Source of the DNA: Prorocentrum cordatum | Lineage: Eukaryota; Sar; Dinophyceae; Prorocentrales; Prorocentraceae | DNA length: 64,000 nucleotides | Reading direction: 5' to 3' | NCBI GenBank assembly: GCA_963575745.1 | Contig: CAUYUJ010021666.1 | Span: 1 to 64,000 of the forward strand | In this document: one piece after another, positions 29,074 to 39,276 of the stretch | Numbering within the stretch: position 1 is the first letter of the stretch | Layout: each line of letters begins with the position of its first letter | The notes under the pieces: generated by a model | The model's database searches: none | The model's input: the letters and a program-made list of their open reading frames with translations, nothing else | What the model was told of the DNA's origin: nothing | Position numbers and translations under genes: made by a program

Positions 29074-29781
29074 ACCTCGTAGAGCTCTTCGGCAGGATGA
29101 GCTAAGAGGAATTCGCGCAGGGTGGAGCTAGTTGGCAAGAGACAATGTGTTAACTTTGGGTCGGTTTACCAATCTAATTCTCAGGTCCATAGCTGCAATA
29201 TTTCTGTAAAAAGACTTGGTGGAACGCGTTCGTCTCTCCCATCGAGAGCTCTGAACTCGGTCTGCTGCTCGAGCTAGGTCCGCAAATCTATTCGTATCTT
29301 CGAGGCATTTTGACAAGTGCTGTTGGTTTGCTGCACTTAACTCTCGATCTAGAATAGCTACAGAGCTGGGCGCGTCTGTCTGTTGCATCGAGCGGTCTGA
29401 ACTCGGTCTGCTACCCGAGCTAGGCTCGCACAATTATTCGTATTCTGCAAGTTCTCTTAGCAGGCGCTGTCGGTCTTCTGTACTTAACTGAAGCTATAGC
29501 AGAGTTGCAGAGCTGGGACGCACGGAAACCGATCCAGAATCATCAAGGGCGTTCGGCTGGAGCATCAAGAGCTCTGAACACAGGCTGCTACCCGAGCTAG
29601 GTCCGCAACAGTATTCGTATGCGACTGATTTTTGTTGGAACTCAAGGTTATTTTTCTACTTAACTCGAGCTCCAGATGAGCTTGAGAGCTCTTTCGCCCG
29701 CACGAGAAAAGAGCTCTACGAGGCTCCCGGTGGTAATCTGGTTGACGGTTTACTGCCGGCCTCCAGTGGACGCTACCCAGT
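29074..29781 (+). repeat. CE-II head, diverged monomers and degraded hairpin
   Basis: Head ACCTCGTAGAGCTCTTCGGC, three or four old monomers, closing GAGCTCTACGAGG (29711-29723). The hairpin arms are CCGGTGGTAA and TTACTGCCGG and pair only through two G-T wobbles. An extra tail piece GGACGCTACCCAGT follows (29768-29781). Confidence 0.7.
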
Positions 29782-30456
29782 GGCAACTTTTGGGTGGGTT
29801 TGCGAATATTTCAAAGAGATTTGACCATTTATTTTCAGAAACCAGATTTTTCGCACCTGCCAAAAAGCGTCCCGGCGGGATCGGCCGTTTCGAGTCATCT
29901 TGATACGCGGTATCGGTTTTCTCAAGATAACTCGAGCTTCAGGACAGCTACAGAGCTGGTAAGCACAGCTAATCGGTTCAGAATGATCAGGCGCGTTCGC
30001 CTGTTGAAACCAGAGGTCTGAACTCGGTCTGCTAGCCAAGCTAGGTTAGCAAACCTATTTGTATTATTCGAGTCATCTTGACAGACGCTCTGGTTTTCGC
30101 TATAGACAGCTACAGAGCTGATGCGTGCAGAATCTGATTCAGATTCATCAGTGACCGTTGTCTGTTGAATCCAGAGCTCTGAACTCGGCCTGCTGCCCGA
30201 TCTAGAATCGCGAAACTATTCGTATTGTTGGAGTCTTCCTGAGCGATGCTGTCGGTTCTCTGCGCTTAACTCGGGCTGTAGGGGGGCTGCATGGCTGGAG
30301 TTCGGCATCGATGAGCTAGATGAATTACGGCGCTGGTTGGACCGCCCAGGCAGAAAAAAGGAAAAATTGGTGACTTTTGGTCGGTTTTGCGAAAATTTAA
30401 AAGATATTTTACAAGGTTCTCGGTGACCAGGTTGACGGTTCACCGCCGGCGCCAGT
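29782..30456 (+). repeat. CE-II start joined to monomers, then partial type II hairpin
   Basis: GGCAACTTTTGGGTGGGTTT (CE-II) leads into CE-I-like monomers. CE-II body pieces follow (30301-30412), then a hairpin missing part of its left arm (30413-30456; right arm TCACCGCCGG intact). Confidence 0.65.
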
Positions 30457-31571
30457 TTGCTGACTTTTGGTTGGTTGAACATTTTATTCTCGAAATTCAA
30501 CCATTCGTTAGAGCTCTTGTATTTTTTCCCGTAATATTCGATCTTATTATCCTCGCTATCTTGATCTCAGCTCTATCGGTCGGGTACCTTTTACTGCCAA
30601 GAAGCACACGGGCGGGATCGACAGTTTCGAGTCATCTTGATACGCGCTGTTGGTTTTCTGAGATAACTCGAGCTTCAGGAAAGCTACAGAGCTAATGAGC
30701 ACAACTAATCGATTCAGAATGATCAGGCGCGTTCGTCTGTAACCGAGAGGTCTGAACTCGGTCTGTTAGCCAAGCTAGGTCCCCAAACCTATTCGTATTA
30801 TTCGAGTCATCTTGGCAAATGATCTCGGTTTTCTGTACTCAACTCGAGCTACAGGACAGCTACAGAGCTGATGCTTAGAGAATATGATTCAGAATCATCA
30901 GTGGCCGTTTTCTGTTCAATCCAGAACTCTGAACTCGGTCTGCTGCCCGATCTAGAATCGCAAAACTATTTGTATTGTTTGAGTCATCTTGAGAGATACT
31001 GTCGGTTTCCGGCACTTAACTCGGGCTGTAGGGGTGCTGCATGGCTGGGAATCACTGGAATCGATTCGGAGACGTCAGGCGCGTCTGCTTTTCGAATCCA
31101 GAGCTGCGAACTCTGTCTGTTGCCCGAACTAGGTCCGCGAACTATTCGTATTGTTCGAGTCATTCTGAGGTGCTTCGGTTTCCTTCACTTAACTCGGGCT
31201 GTAGGGGGGACTGCAGGGCTGGTAATCACAGGAATCGATTCAGAGACATCAGACGCGTCCGCCTGTCGCATGGAAAGATCTGAGCTCGGTCTGATACTCG
31301 AGCTAGGTTTTCCTTCGTATTGTTCGAGTCATCTTGAGAGGTGCTGTCGATTTACGCACGTAACTCGGGCTGTAGGAGAGCTACAGAGCTCGTACAGAAG
31401 ACAATCCAGGAGCATCGGCGGCGTTTGGCTGTTGCATCCGAGAGGTCTGAAATTGCTTGGGCTCAACACTTATTTTTTATGTGTAATTTTTTTCGACATT
31501 ATATGTTGTCAGGAAGCTCTACGAGTCCCCCGGCGGTAACAAAGGTTGACGGTTTACCGCCGGCGCCCAGT
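30457..31571 (+). repeat. CE-I element, 5' truncated, with hairpin
   Basis: Starts TTGCTGACTTTTGGTTGG in the leader. Five monomers in the usual order. GGAAGCTCTACGAG at 31512-31525 and type I hairpin 31526-31571. Confidence 0.8.
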
Positions 31572-31862
31572 TGGTCGACCCGACCTGAAAGGACAAAGTG
31601 ACAACTTTTGGATAGCTTTGCGAAGATATTTGACCATCTATTTTAAGCAGCAGATGTTTACGCCGAGCATTGGCATGTAAACTTTGTTTCCTCAGCAGCT
31701 CAGCTCTCTAGAGCCAGTTTTAGTATTAGTTGACTTCCGGGAACCGACTTCATGTTGACTCCGAAAAATCTCAATGTTACGTTTTCCTCGAAAAGCTCCT
31801 AGAAGCTCTCCGCTTCGGTCCTGAGCTTTCTTACGGCTGCAAGGAGCTCTACGAGGTTCCCG
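31572..31862 (+). repeat. CE-II body interrupted by LINE B'
   Basis: Truncated CE-II (GACAACTTTTGGATAGC, TTTACGCCGAGCATTGGC) closing GGAGCTCTACGAGG and TTCCCG. The hairpin left arm is lost at the LINE B' junction. Confidence 0.7.
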
Positions 31863-31873
31863 CTCTCCGAGAG

Positions 31874-32582
31874 CTCTGGGAGGTGCGTCTACTCGTGATT
31901 CTCGTACTGCTGACTTCCAGAGGCCCTTTGTACCACATTTTCGACTTGGATCCAGGTGAGCGGCTTCGCGCAAGAGGACCCCCGAAAGGTTGAAACTCGA
32001 GATAAGGCCAAGATCCAGGTCACCACGGTTAGGAACATGATAGGTAAGTTGTACACACTATCGCAAGCACGGGAGAGTGACGTTACTAAGATCTTCGACA
32101 GGGGTAGGACGGACGGGGATATCGCTTCCAATCGATTTGGTGTGACCAAGTTTCGCATATACTTCATGCCAGGGACTTCGAAAGAGACGGTCTGGGAAGT
32201 ACGCAACGAGTGGGCCTCAGCCTGGTCCAATTCGTGCCCTGATCTGGTCGGTTGTCAGAACAGTTTTGGACCATACAAAGATCGACACCTCGGTTGGTTT
32301 GTCCAACCTGCACCACAGGACCGACGTCGAGTGGGGGAGACTCGCAAGGCGACTGCGATCTTTCATAAGCTCAAGACTGTTGCCACCGCTCTCATCACTT
32401 TTGAGCCTGAAGGGCCTGCAAAGGCTTGGGCATACCTGCAGAAGGATAGTCAGAGTGATAAAGTGTGTGTAGGTACGTGGACGGATACCGTGGGATGGAA
32501 GTTCGTGTCCGAGCGGGTCCAGCACATCGATTCAGATCTGGACTGCAAGACTTGGGAGAGGCAGGTGAATAGCAGCTCGTGA
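31874..32582 (+). pseudogene. LINE B' ORF1, truncated and frameshifted
   Basis: Only the C-terminal half of ORF1 remains. Relative to LINE B one base is lost near 31937-31945 (B reads CATGTTCCGACTTGG, B' reads CATTTTCGACTTGG), which breaks the frame. Downstream the frame is open to TGA at 32580-32582 and encodes SGFAQEDPRKVET, SNRFGVTKFRIYFMPG and PYKDRHLGWFVQP. Probably non-functional. Confidence 0.85.
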
Positions 32583-32583
32583 C
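32580..32583 (+). promoter_or_regulatory. Candidate TGA-C readthrough site, LINE B'
   Basis: Same TGA C junction and same frame relation as in LINE B. ORF2 resumes immediately with VGGWNVRRLG, the first EEP motif. Confidence 0.45.
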
Positions 32584-35500
32584 GGTGCCCAGCTTCTGTT
32601 GGAGGTTGGAACGTTCGGAGGTTGGGAAGATACACCTCCGAGTGCATGAATCACATTGCCGAATTAAAGATTTCCATCGTCGGGGTCCAAGAGAGCCAGT
32701 TCTTACACGACTTGGATCTTGCAGATGCGGGTTGGGATATACATCGCTCGGCAGATGAAGGGGAGAACGTGGGGAGACGGGCTGCCATCTTGTGCCGAGG
32801 TGTATGGAGACATCTGCTTATCGATGTTGTGTGTGGTCGTCGCTGGGTCATTGCGATCTTTCGCAAGCTCATCTTCGTTTCTGTCTATCTCCCTCATAAG
32901 GAGTCTGAGCGGGGTGCACAGGGTGAAGCACGCCGTTCTCCTGAAGGGTTTCTCGCTAGTTTCAAGCTCTATACGGACGTGTTATCGGATCTTATTGCAC
33001 ATGTCTCTGCAGCCAAAAAGCGATTTCACATTGAGGAGGTTGTTATCTCGGCTGACGCCAACGTGGAGGTTTTCCCGCACCACAGGATCAATGGGGTGGA
33101 GGTTACGGGGGAGGCGGTGAATGGGCCTATACGTAAGAGGGGGAGGTCTAGTGGAGGTGACGAAAGTAGAGCCAACAGGATGAGGGAGATGTACTCGGGG
33201 GCCTTTCTGAAGACCATGGGGGCCCTCAAGTTGCAGCTAGCCAACACTTTTGGGAATCGTCAGCCTACTTGGAGACACAATTCGAGCACATACGAGCACG
33301 TCTATGATTATCTTGCGGTCCCAGCTTCTTGGATGACTCCAGGGGTGACTTGTTCTTGGGTTGTGCCGTCCCAGGTCCCACGGTCGGAGGCGACGGAAAG
33401 GACGTTTAGCGATCACAAGCTCTTGTGTGCCGAGATGCCCGCCCAGCATGCTCAGTTGAGGTATCGACGTCGGCCTCAGCTCAAGACCTGGAAGCTTCAG
33501 CCAGCGTTCGAGCTCCAGCAGACAGCCGGCTTGGAGAGAGCGATCTGCCAGCCCGAGCTCGTGAATCAGATCCACACGGATGTAGGTTTTGAGGTCATGA
33601 CACAGAGTATACTTGAGGGTGCCAGTGAGACTTTGGATATCTCCCGTTCCCGTGGTCAGCCTGTTTCAGACTATCCCAGATATTCGGAGGAGGATTTACT
33701 GATAAAGGAGGAGTTCTTTAAGGTCAGGAAGAGGTGGAGGGTGGCACGATATGGCGGGGCTAACGTGGGACAGGAGGAGTACGAGAGAGTCCAGGAGGAG
33801 TACAAGGGGACAGCCAGGAGGTGGCGTCGAGTACGTAAGCGTCATGATCGTGCATGTGAGCTTTACCGTATTCGTGACGGTGTCCGTCGTAGGCCTGTTA
33901 TTACGCACATGTATGTGGACGGGGTCCTCACGCGTGACCAGGAGAAGTGGATTGAGGGCCTTCGGCGTCATGGGCTCCTGAGGTACTCTAGCGATCCCCA
34001 CCGACAGGACACCAACGCGTGCTTGGATGAGCTTAAGAACCAGTGTAAGGCCCTGCGAGACTCTGGAGAGCCCCACCGCAACCCGATCAACATGGGTCTC
34101 TTGCTGGAGGCACGGTCTAGACTCAGGGAAGGACGGGCAACAGGTGCAGACGGGGTGACGTCATCGGTGCTCAAAGCATTGCCATGGGAAGCCCTCCGAC
34201 ACATACTTACCTTATTCCGTTTGCTGTATGATCAGAAACATGTTTCACCGAAGTCCTGGAGAGAGATCTTGGTATGCTTGATGCCTAAGAATCCCAAGGC
34301 TCGTGATTTTGAAGAAACGCGGGCCCTCTCACTTCTTTCTCATTTTGGTAAGTGGTATAGCAGTTGTCTATGTGTACTTCTAGAGCACCGCGTTCGGCAG
34401 GCTGCACCGCCAGGTTGCAACTTATATGGCTTTATCGCGGGGCACAAATGTTATGAGGTCACGGCCCCCCTCAAACGTCTTGCTCAACACGGCGTTGTGT
34501 GGGGGAAGGAGGAGAGTCTTTATCTTGCAAGTGCTGATATTGAAAAGGCGTTTGATAATTTCACGGTGAGATGTGCAACAGAGGCGCTTTTATTCCATCA
34601 TGTCCATCCTGCCCTTGTGTATGCTGTCTTTGAGAGTTATGCTTGTAATACGGCAGAGATCAGCTTCCAACAGTGTTCTACGACCATCTCGTGGGATACT
34701 TGCATACGTACAGGTTCCTTGGAGGCGCCTTTGCTATTTGTTGCCCAGACACTTCGTATGCTTGCACCAGTGACGGCAGGTTGGAGGCAGTCTGGATACG
34801 GCGTCAGGCTCACTGATGAGGCATCCAATCTCTTGGTCAACCACTGGTTGTGGGCAGACAATATTTTGCTGGCAGCAGCTTCCAGGCGATAATTGACTCA
34901 TATGCTCGAGGACTTGACTGGGGTCCTCCACCGCTTCGGTTTCAACTGGAAAGCATCTTCGATGGAGTTCTTGGCTTGTGGCGTCCAAGGTCCATTGCAG
35001 GATATCCGCCTGCCTGTGTCGGGGCTCCTGCCTGCTGAGATGGGTAGGAAGCGTTCTCGTGGGGCTTCCCAGAGCGCCGCAGGCCCTTCGGAGGAGATGA
35101 TAGTGAGGCAGGCGGAGAGGATGGAGGTTCTTGGCACGCTATTGGACGTACGATTTCAGGATCATGACGACATTAAGCACCGACTGGAGAAGGCACGGCG
35201 GGTCTTCATGAGTGAGATTTCTTTTTGCTCGTCGCCCGTGGTTCCGCTTCGTTGTAAGTTTCAGCGTTATGATAGCAGGGTCAGAAGTTGCTTTCTGTAC
35301 GGTTTGGAGGGTACGACTCTGGATTCGAGTAGTCTCCAACAGATACATGCAGCTGAAGGCAACTTCTTGTCCACCATGAGACGTCTCAAAAAGAAGATCA
35401 CGGAGTCCTGGGGAGAGTACTGGGGCAGGAGGATTAAAGGTGGTCGTCGCTTATTGAAGTGGGCCCGTAAGCCTTCGATGGTCCAGCTCGCCCTTCATCG

Positions 35501-36851
35501 CCAGTGGCTCTTCGCCAAACATGTTGTGAGCACGATCCATGAGGAGCATAGTCGGGTTGATGAGGACGCACTCAGTCAGGGCATTCTTTATCATGAGCCA
35601 CGAGATCCTGATATTTTTGGTGGTTCGCAGCGTTCCTTGGAGTTATCGGTTCCCTCGCCTACCCCGAATGCCAGACAGCTCAACAGTTCGTGTAGGAGAA
35701 AGGCACAGAGCGCATCTTCCTTGGAAAATAGGTCAGTTCGCAGACGTATATCGGAGAACACGGCACATGAGCATCATGATTCACAACATGTACATGAGCC
35801 TGTTCGTAAGCGGGTACGCCATACCTATGCACGGGAGGAGGAAGGAGGATTGCCCACTGCCAGTATGCAGAGCGCCTTGACGATGATGCACGCGTCGGGG
35901 GAGTGGACTGAGCAGCGTGACGTACATGTTAGAGCTCTCCCTGGGGGCCGAAGGTTTACTAGAGCCTGTCGTCATCGAGTCTTGACGGGACTCAGGCCTT
36001 GGTTCGAGGTCTTCGAGCACACGCACGGGGTTCATTGGGATCGCACGATGGTCTGGAATGAAACTGGCTGGCGTTCTTTCCTGGTGGGTACCCTGGCCGC
36101 CCTGGACTTGGATGATCTTCTCGAGTTCTGCCTTCTTCGGGATCCCTTCACGGGTGAGTTCAAGCAGGAGGAGGAGGGGGAGGAGAAGTCTGAGGAGCAG
36201 CAACGACGGGAAATTGAACGGGTGGCGAAACGACTGGCCGCGATAAATGATGGTGAAACCACTTGGCGTGGGGAAGGGGTTGGATATGGCTTGGAGCTCC
36301 GTGGGGATAGCCAGTGTGTTGTGCGCTGGCTTAATGGAAGATATCGCTGTCACAATGAAGTATACCGCCGCACGATCAAGGGTATGCAGAACCGCCTTCA
36401 CAGAATGAGTGAGGACCATCATCTTGTCACGGCTGAAGTGGGAAGGGATATGTGGAAATGTGTGTATAGGGAGGGCAACGATGAGGCGGACCATGAGACA
36501 CATCTTGCACGTGAGGGTAAAGTAACTTCTGATGTTCGTTGGAATCATAACACTCTTTATCATATTAGATCGGGTCATTATATGGTTCGTGCACTTAGAG
36601 GAGCTTTTGACGGTGGGCGGTGTGAACGTGGCACTTCGTGTGGCTGGGTTATGGATGCTTATCTTGTTCCCTCTCTTCCTCCTCACCAGCTTCCCCCTGG
36701 ACTTGTGCAGGGCGGATGGCACCCTGGAGTTGGCCGCAGAGGTTTCATGATCCCTAGCCACTGCACGATCACACAGGCTGAGTTGGCAGCTGCACATTCG
36801 CTTCTCAATGGCATTGCCGAGATGTGTATACACGTACAGCTTGGCCGGTGA
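32583..36851 (+). pseudogene. LINE B' ORF2 with one nonsense codon
   Basis: In frame from the ORF1 stop to TGA at 36849-36851 except for TAA at 34890-34892, where LINE B has GAA (a single G to T change). The break falls about 10 codons after RT motif C. Preserved: EEP motifs (WNVR, GVQESQ, SADANVE, TFSDHKL), RT motif A (SADIEKAFDNF), motif B (RTGSLEAPLLF), motif C (LWADNILL, Asp codon at 34857), and the permuted RNase H: RGDSQCVVRWLNG (Asp at 36306), REGNDEAD (Asp at 36489), GAFDGGRC (Asp at 36609), TQAELAAA (Glu at 36780). This copy has the intact C-terminus that LINE B lacks. Confidence 0.88.
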
Positions 36852-36877
36852 TTGTTTGTGTACTATATCTGCACAGC

Positions 36878-37020
36878 TCCGCTGTTGTAAGATACATGCT
36901 TAGCCCCACTGTTTCTTTGATGTGTGTATATTCCTGTGCAGCTACGCTGTTGTATCATATCTGCACAGCTACGCTGACTTGTATATCGCACAGCTCCGCT
37001 GTTAGTGCTTAGGTTGCCTG
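36878..37020 (+). repeat. CAGCTCCGCTG mini-hairpin repeats in LINE B' 3' UTR
   Basis: Four good copies of CAGCT(C/A)CGCTG and one decayed copy (TAGCCCCACTG). Each can form a 4-bp CAGC/GCTG stem with a 3-base loop. Then comes TAGGTTGCCTGTAGGTAATCC. The equivalent block in LINE B is at 43541-43685. Confidence 0.7.
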
Positions 37021-37082
37021 TAGGTAATCCTACCGCTGGCCCTGCCCCCTAAGGGGGCTCGAATCGGGCCCCGCAGACCGCA

Positions 37083-37114
37083 GACCAGGTTGACGGTTCA
37101 CCGCCGGCGTCAGT
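37083..37114 (+). repeat. Right half of H module (type II) after LINE B'
   Basis: GACCAGGTTG followed by ACGGTTCACCGCCGGCGTCAGT, the loop and right arm of a type II hairpin. Confidence 0.85.
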
Positions 37115-37270
37115 TCCTTAGGCTCCCTTCGCTCTCCGGATTTTGGACGCTACCAAGATTCCGGGGCGCTGGAGAGCTAGTTGGCAAGAAAAATTTCGAC
37201 AGACTTTTTGGTGACTTTTGGTCGGTTGAAAATTCCCGGAGAGTTCTCTGAGAGCTAGAGGGTTTAAAAT
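37115..37270 (+). repeat. Mosaic of Y end, CE-I leader and Y start
   Basis: TCGCTCTCCGGATTTTGGAC with CGCTACCAAG (Y end), then TTCCGGGGCGCTGGAGAGC (CE-I leader), then TCCCGGAGAGTTCTCTGAGA (Y start). All are fragments. Confidence 0.6.
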
Positions 37271-37649
37271 ACCTCGTAGAGCTCGTCGGCATCGATGAGC
37301 TAGAGGAATTCCGGCGCGGGGTGGAGCTAGTTGGTCAACCCGGCCAGAAAGGACAAAGTGGTAAATTTTAGGTGGTTTTGCATTTTTTTTTGAAAGATTT
37401 TTGACAATTCATTTTGAGAGAGCAGATTTTTCGCACCTGTAAACGACTATGAGGGCCTCTCTGTCTTAGTATGAGCTCTGTAGGCGCACTTTTATTATCA
37501 AAACACTTGGCGGAACCATCTTCATGTCGACACGGAAAAAATCATTTTTCCTCTTTTTCGAGAAATGCTTCCAGAGGCTCTCTCTTTCGACTCAGAGCAC
37601 TCTTACGCGTGAAATGAGCTCTACGAGGTTCCCGGCGGTGACCAGGTTG
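37271..37649 (+). repeat. CE-II element and left half of type II hairpin before LINE B
   Basis: Complete CE-II: head ACCTCGTAGAGCTCGTCGGC, AT-rich body, closing GAGCTCTACGAGG. Then TTCCCGGCGGTGACCAGGTTG, the left arm and loop, up to the LINE B insertion point. Confidence 0.8.
37640..37649 (+). repeat. Target-site duplication, left copy
   Basis: GACCAGGTTG immediately 5' of LINE B, repeated at 43755-43764 immediately 3' of it. Together they would restore one uninterrupted type II hairpin. Confidence 0.75.
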
Positions 37650-37841
37650 CTGCTGTCCCTCCTCGGGGATCTCAGCGGTGGCCTGGTCCGTCGGGGGCTT
37701 CCTCAAGCCTGTCTCCTCAGGCTGCCCCCTGGGCGGCCGTGGGCGCGCGAGGGCGCGCGTTGGCCCATAAGTTCGTGTACTTCGTCGGCTGCAACTTCCT
37801 GGACGTGCTGCGCATAGGCCGCTGCATGTGTTCTCTGCTTT

Positions 37842-39275
37842 GTGTTAGTGGGTGAGCCCACACGTGCCGCTGGAGGCGCAAGGCCGCTACTTGTTGCACT
37901 TGTATCTTTGCTGCTTGCTTGTGATACTCTTGGGAGCCCAGCACTTACCAGTTTTGCTCTGGCAGTTGAGAAGGACACTTTTACCGTTTTTGTTGCAGCA
38001 GATCTCATCACGTTCCGACCTTCACCTTCGCGTGGTTGGGACAAGTTTCTTGAAGAACTCGAGGACGAACACTATCGAGATCAGGAGGCTCGTAGGTGCC
38101 TTACTTGTCGAGCTTATCGGTATTCTACTTCCAGTTGTTGGCAGTGTGATCTTAAGAGAAAGATGGTTCTGACTTCTGATGATGATATGGAAACCGAGGG
38201 CAACGGAGAGAAGCGACAGAGAAAGCTCTTGGAAGATAGACGTCTTCTTGGTGATGCCGACGGTGGTGGAGGAGGGGCAGGTAGTGGGAATGGAAGTGGT
38301 AGTAGTGGAGGAGGAGGAGCTGAAGCAGGAGATCTTGCCACTATGCTTCGTACACAGTTCGATGCCATGCGTGAAGATATGCAGAGGATGCTTAAGCAGA
38401 GCTCTGTTGACATCAAAGAGCAGATCCAAACGAAGGTATCAGAGCAGGTTGCCCCTATTGCTTCGTCGGTGCAGGAGATTCGTTCTGCTCAGGAGGCTCA
38501 GGCGAAAGAGATCAAAGCACTTCAGGCTCAGATGAACTCTAGGGATCCCTGGGCAGATTCATCATCTCTGGGAGGTGCGTCTACTCGTGACTCTCGTACT
38601 GCTGACTTTCAGAGGCCCTTTTTACCACATGTTCCGACTTGGATCCAGGTGAGCGGCTTCGCGCAAGAGGACCCCCGAAAGGTAGAAACTCGAGATAAGG
38701 CCAAGATCCAGGTCGCCACGGTTAGGGACATGATAGGTAAGTTGTACACACTATCACAGGCACGGGAGAGTGACGATACTAAGATCTTCGACAGGGGTAG
38801 GACGGACGGGGATATCGCTTCCAATCGATTTGGCGTGACCAAGTTTCGCATATACTTCATGCCTGGGGCCTCGAAAGAGACGGTCTGGGAAGTGCGCAAC
38901 GAGTGGGCCTCAGCCTGGTCCAGTGCTTGCCCTGATCTTGTCGGTTGCCAGAACAGTTTTGGCCCATACAAAGATCGACACCTCGGTTGGTTTGTCCAAC
39001 CTGCACCACAGGACCGACGTCGAGTTGGGGAGACTCGCAAGGCGACTGCGATCTTTCATAAGCTCAAGACTGTTGCCACCGCGCTCATCACTTTTGAGCC
39101 TGGAGGGCCTGCGAAGGCTTGGGCTTACTTGCAGAAGGATAGTCAGAGTGAGAAAGTGTGTGTAGGTACGTGGACGGATACCGTGGGATGGAAGTTCGTG
39201 GCCGAGCGGGTCCAGCACATCGATGCAGGTTTGGACTGCAAGACTTGGGAGGGGCAGGTGAACAGCAGCTCGTGA
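37842..39275 (+). CDS. LINE B ORF1 protein (zinc-finger plus coiled coil)
   Basis: Up to 477 codons from a GTG, ending at TGA 39273-39275. The first ATG is codon 108. Features: hydrophobic stretch LLVALVSLLLAC (16-27); a possible C4 zinc finger CLTC-x9-CWQC written as C86, C89, C99, C102; a basic KRQRKLL stretch (124-130); a Gly/Ser linker (141-159); a coiled-coil-like region (about 165-232, DAMREDMQRMLKQ...EIKALQAQM); and a C-terminal domain with WIQVSGFAQED, RFGVTKFRIYFMPG and LITFEPGGPAKAW. The zinc finger lies before any ATG, so a non-AUG start or an upstream spliced exon is likely if it is used. Probably the element's RNA-binding protein; function is inferred from position. Confidence 0.8.
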   Translation: MLVGEPTRAAGGARPLLVALVSLLLACDTLGSPALTSFALAVEKDTFTVFVAADLITFRPSPSRGWDKFLEELEDEHYRDQEARRCLTCRAYRYSTSSCWQCDLKRKMVLTSDDDMETEGNGEKRQRKLLEDRRLLGDADGGGGGAGSGNGSGSSGGGGAEAGDLATMLRTQFDAMREDMQRMLKQSSVDIKEQIQTKVSEQVAPIASSVQEIRSAQEAQAKEIKALQAQMNSRDPWADSSSLGGASTRDSRTADFQRPFLPHVPTWIQVSGFAQEDPRKVETRDKAKIQVATVRDMIGKLYTLSQARESDDTKIFDRGRTDGDIASNRFGVTKFRIYFMPGASKETVWEVRNEWASAWSSACPDLVGCQNSFGPYKDRHLGWFVQPAPQDRRRVGETRKATAIFHKLKTVATALITFEPGGPAKAWAYLQKDSQSEKVCVGTWTDTVGWKFVAERVQHIDAGLDCKTWEGQVNSSS

Positions 39276-39276
39276 C
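39273..39276 (+). promoter_or_regulatory. Candidate TGA-C readthrough site, LINE B
   Basis: ORF1 ends TGA C. The same frame goes on RCPASVGGWNVRRLGRYTSE, so the EEP motif WNVR starts 9 codons past the stop, while the first in-frame ATG lies beyond it, after RYTSEC. Confidence 0.55.

Larger units (their letters stand above)
31874..37082 (+). mobile_element. LINE B' (5'-truncated copy of the LINE B family)
   Basis: About 5.2 kb, colinear with LINE B from base 38566 onward and differing by scattered substitutions (well above 90% identical by eye). It lacks the 5' end and the first part of ORF1, as expected from incomplete reverse transcription. Its 3' end (CCCCGCAGACCGCA) is identical to that of LINE B, and the right half of a type II hairpin follows. 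Confidence 0.88.

Noticed and set aside
35781-36833. 350-codon antisense ORF opposite LINE B' ORF2, and the similar one at 47066-47989 opposite LINE D ORF1
   Set aside because: They are shadows of the sense coding frame with no recognisable domains; the sense strand carries the conserved motifs.
36990-37082. Possible tRNA-like end (GGGGGCTCGAATCGGGCCCC) in the LINE B/B' 3' tail
   Set aside because: The GCTCGAATC box loosely recalls a tRNA T-loop, but no acceptor, D or anticodon arms can be drawn around it.
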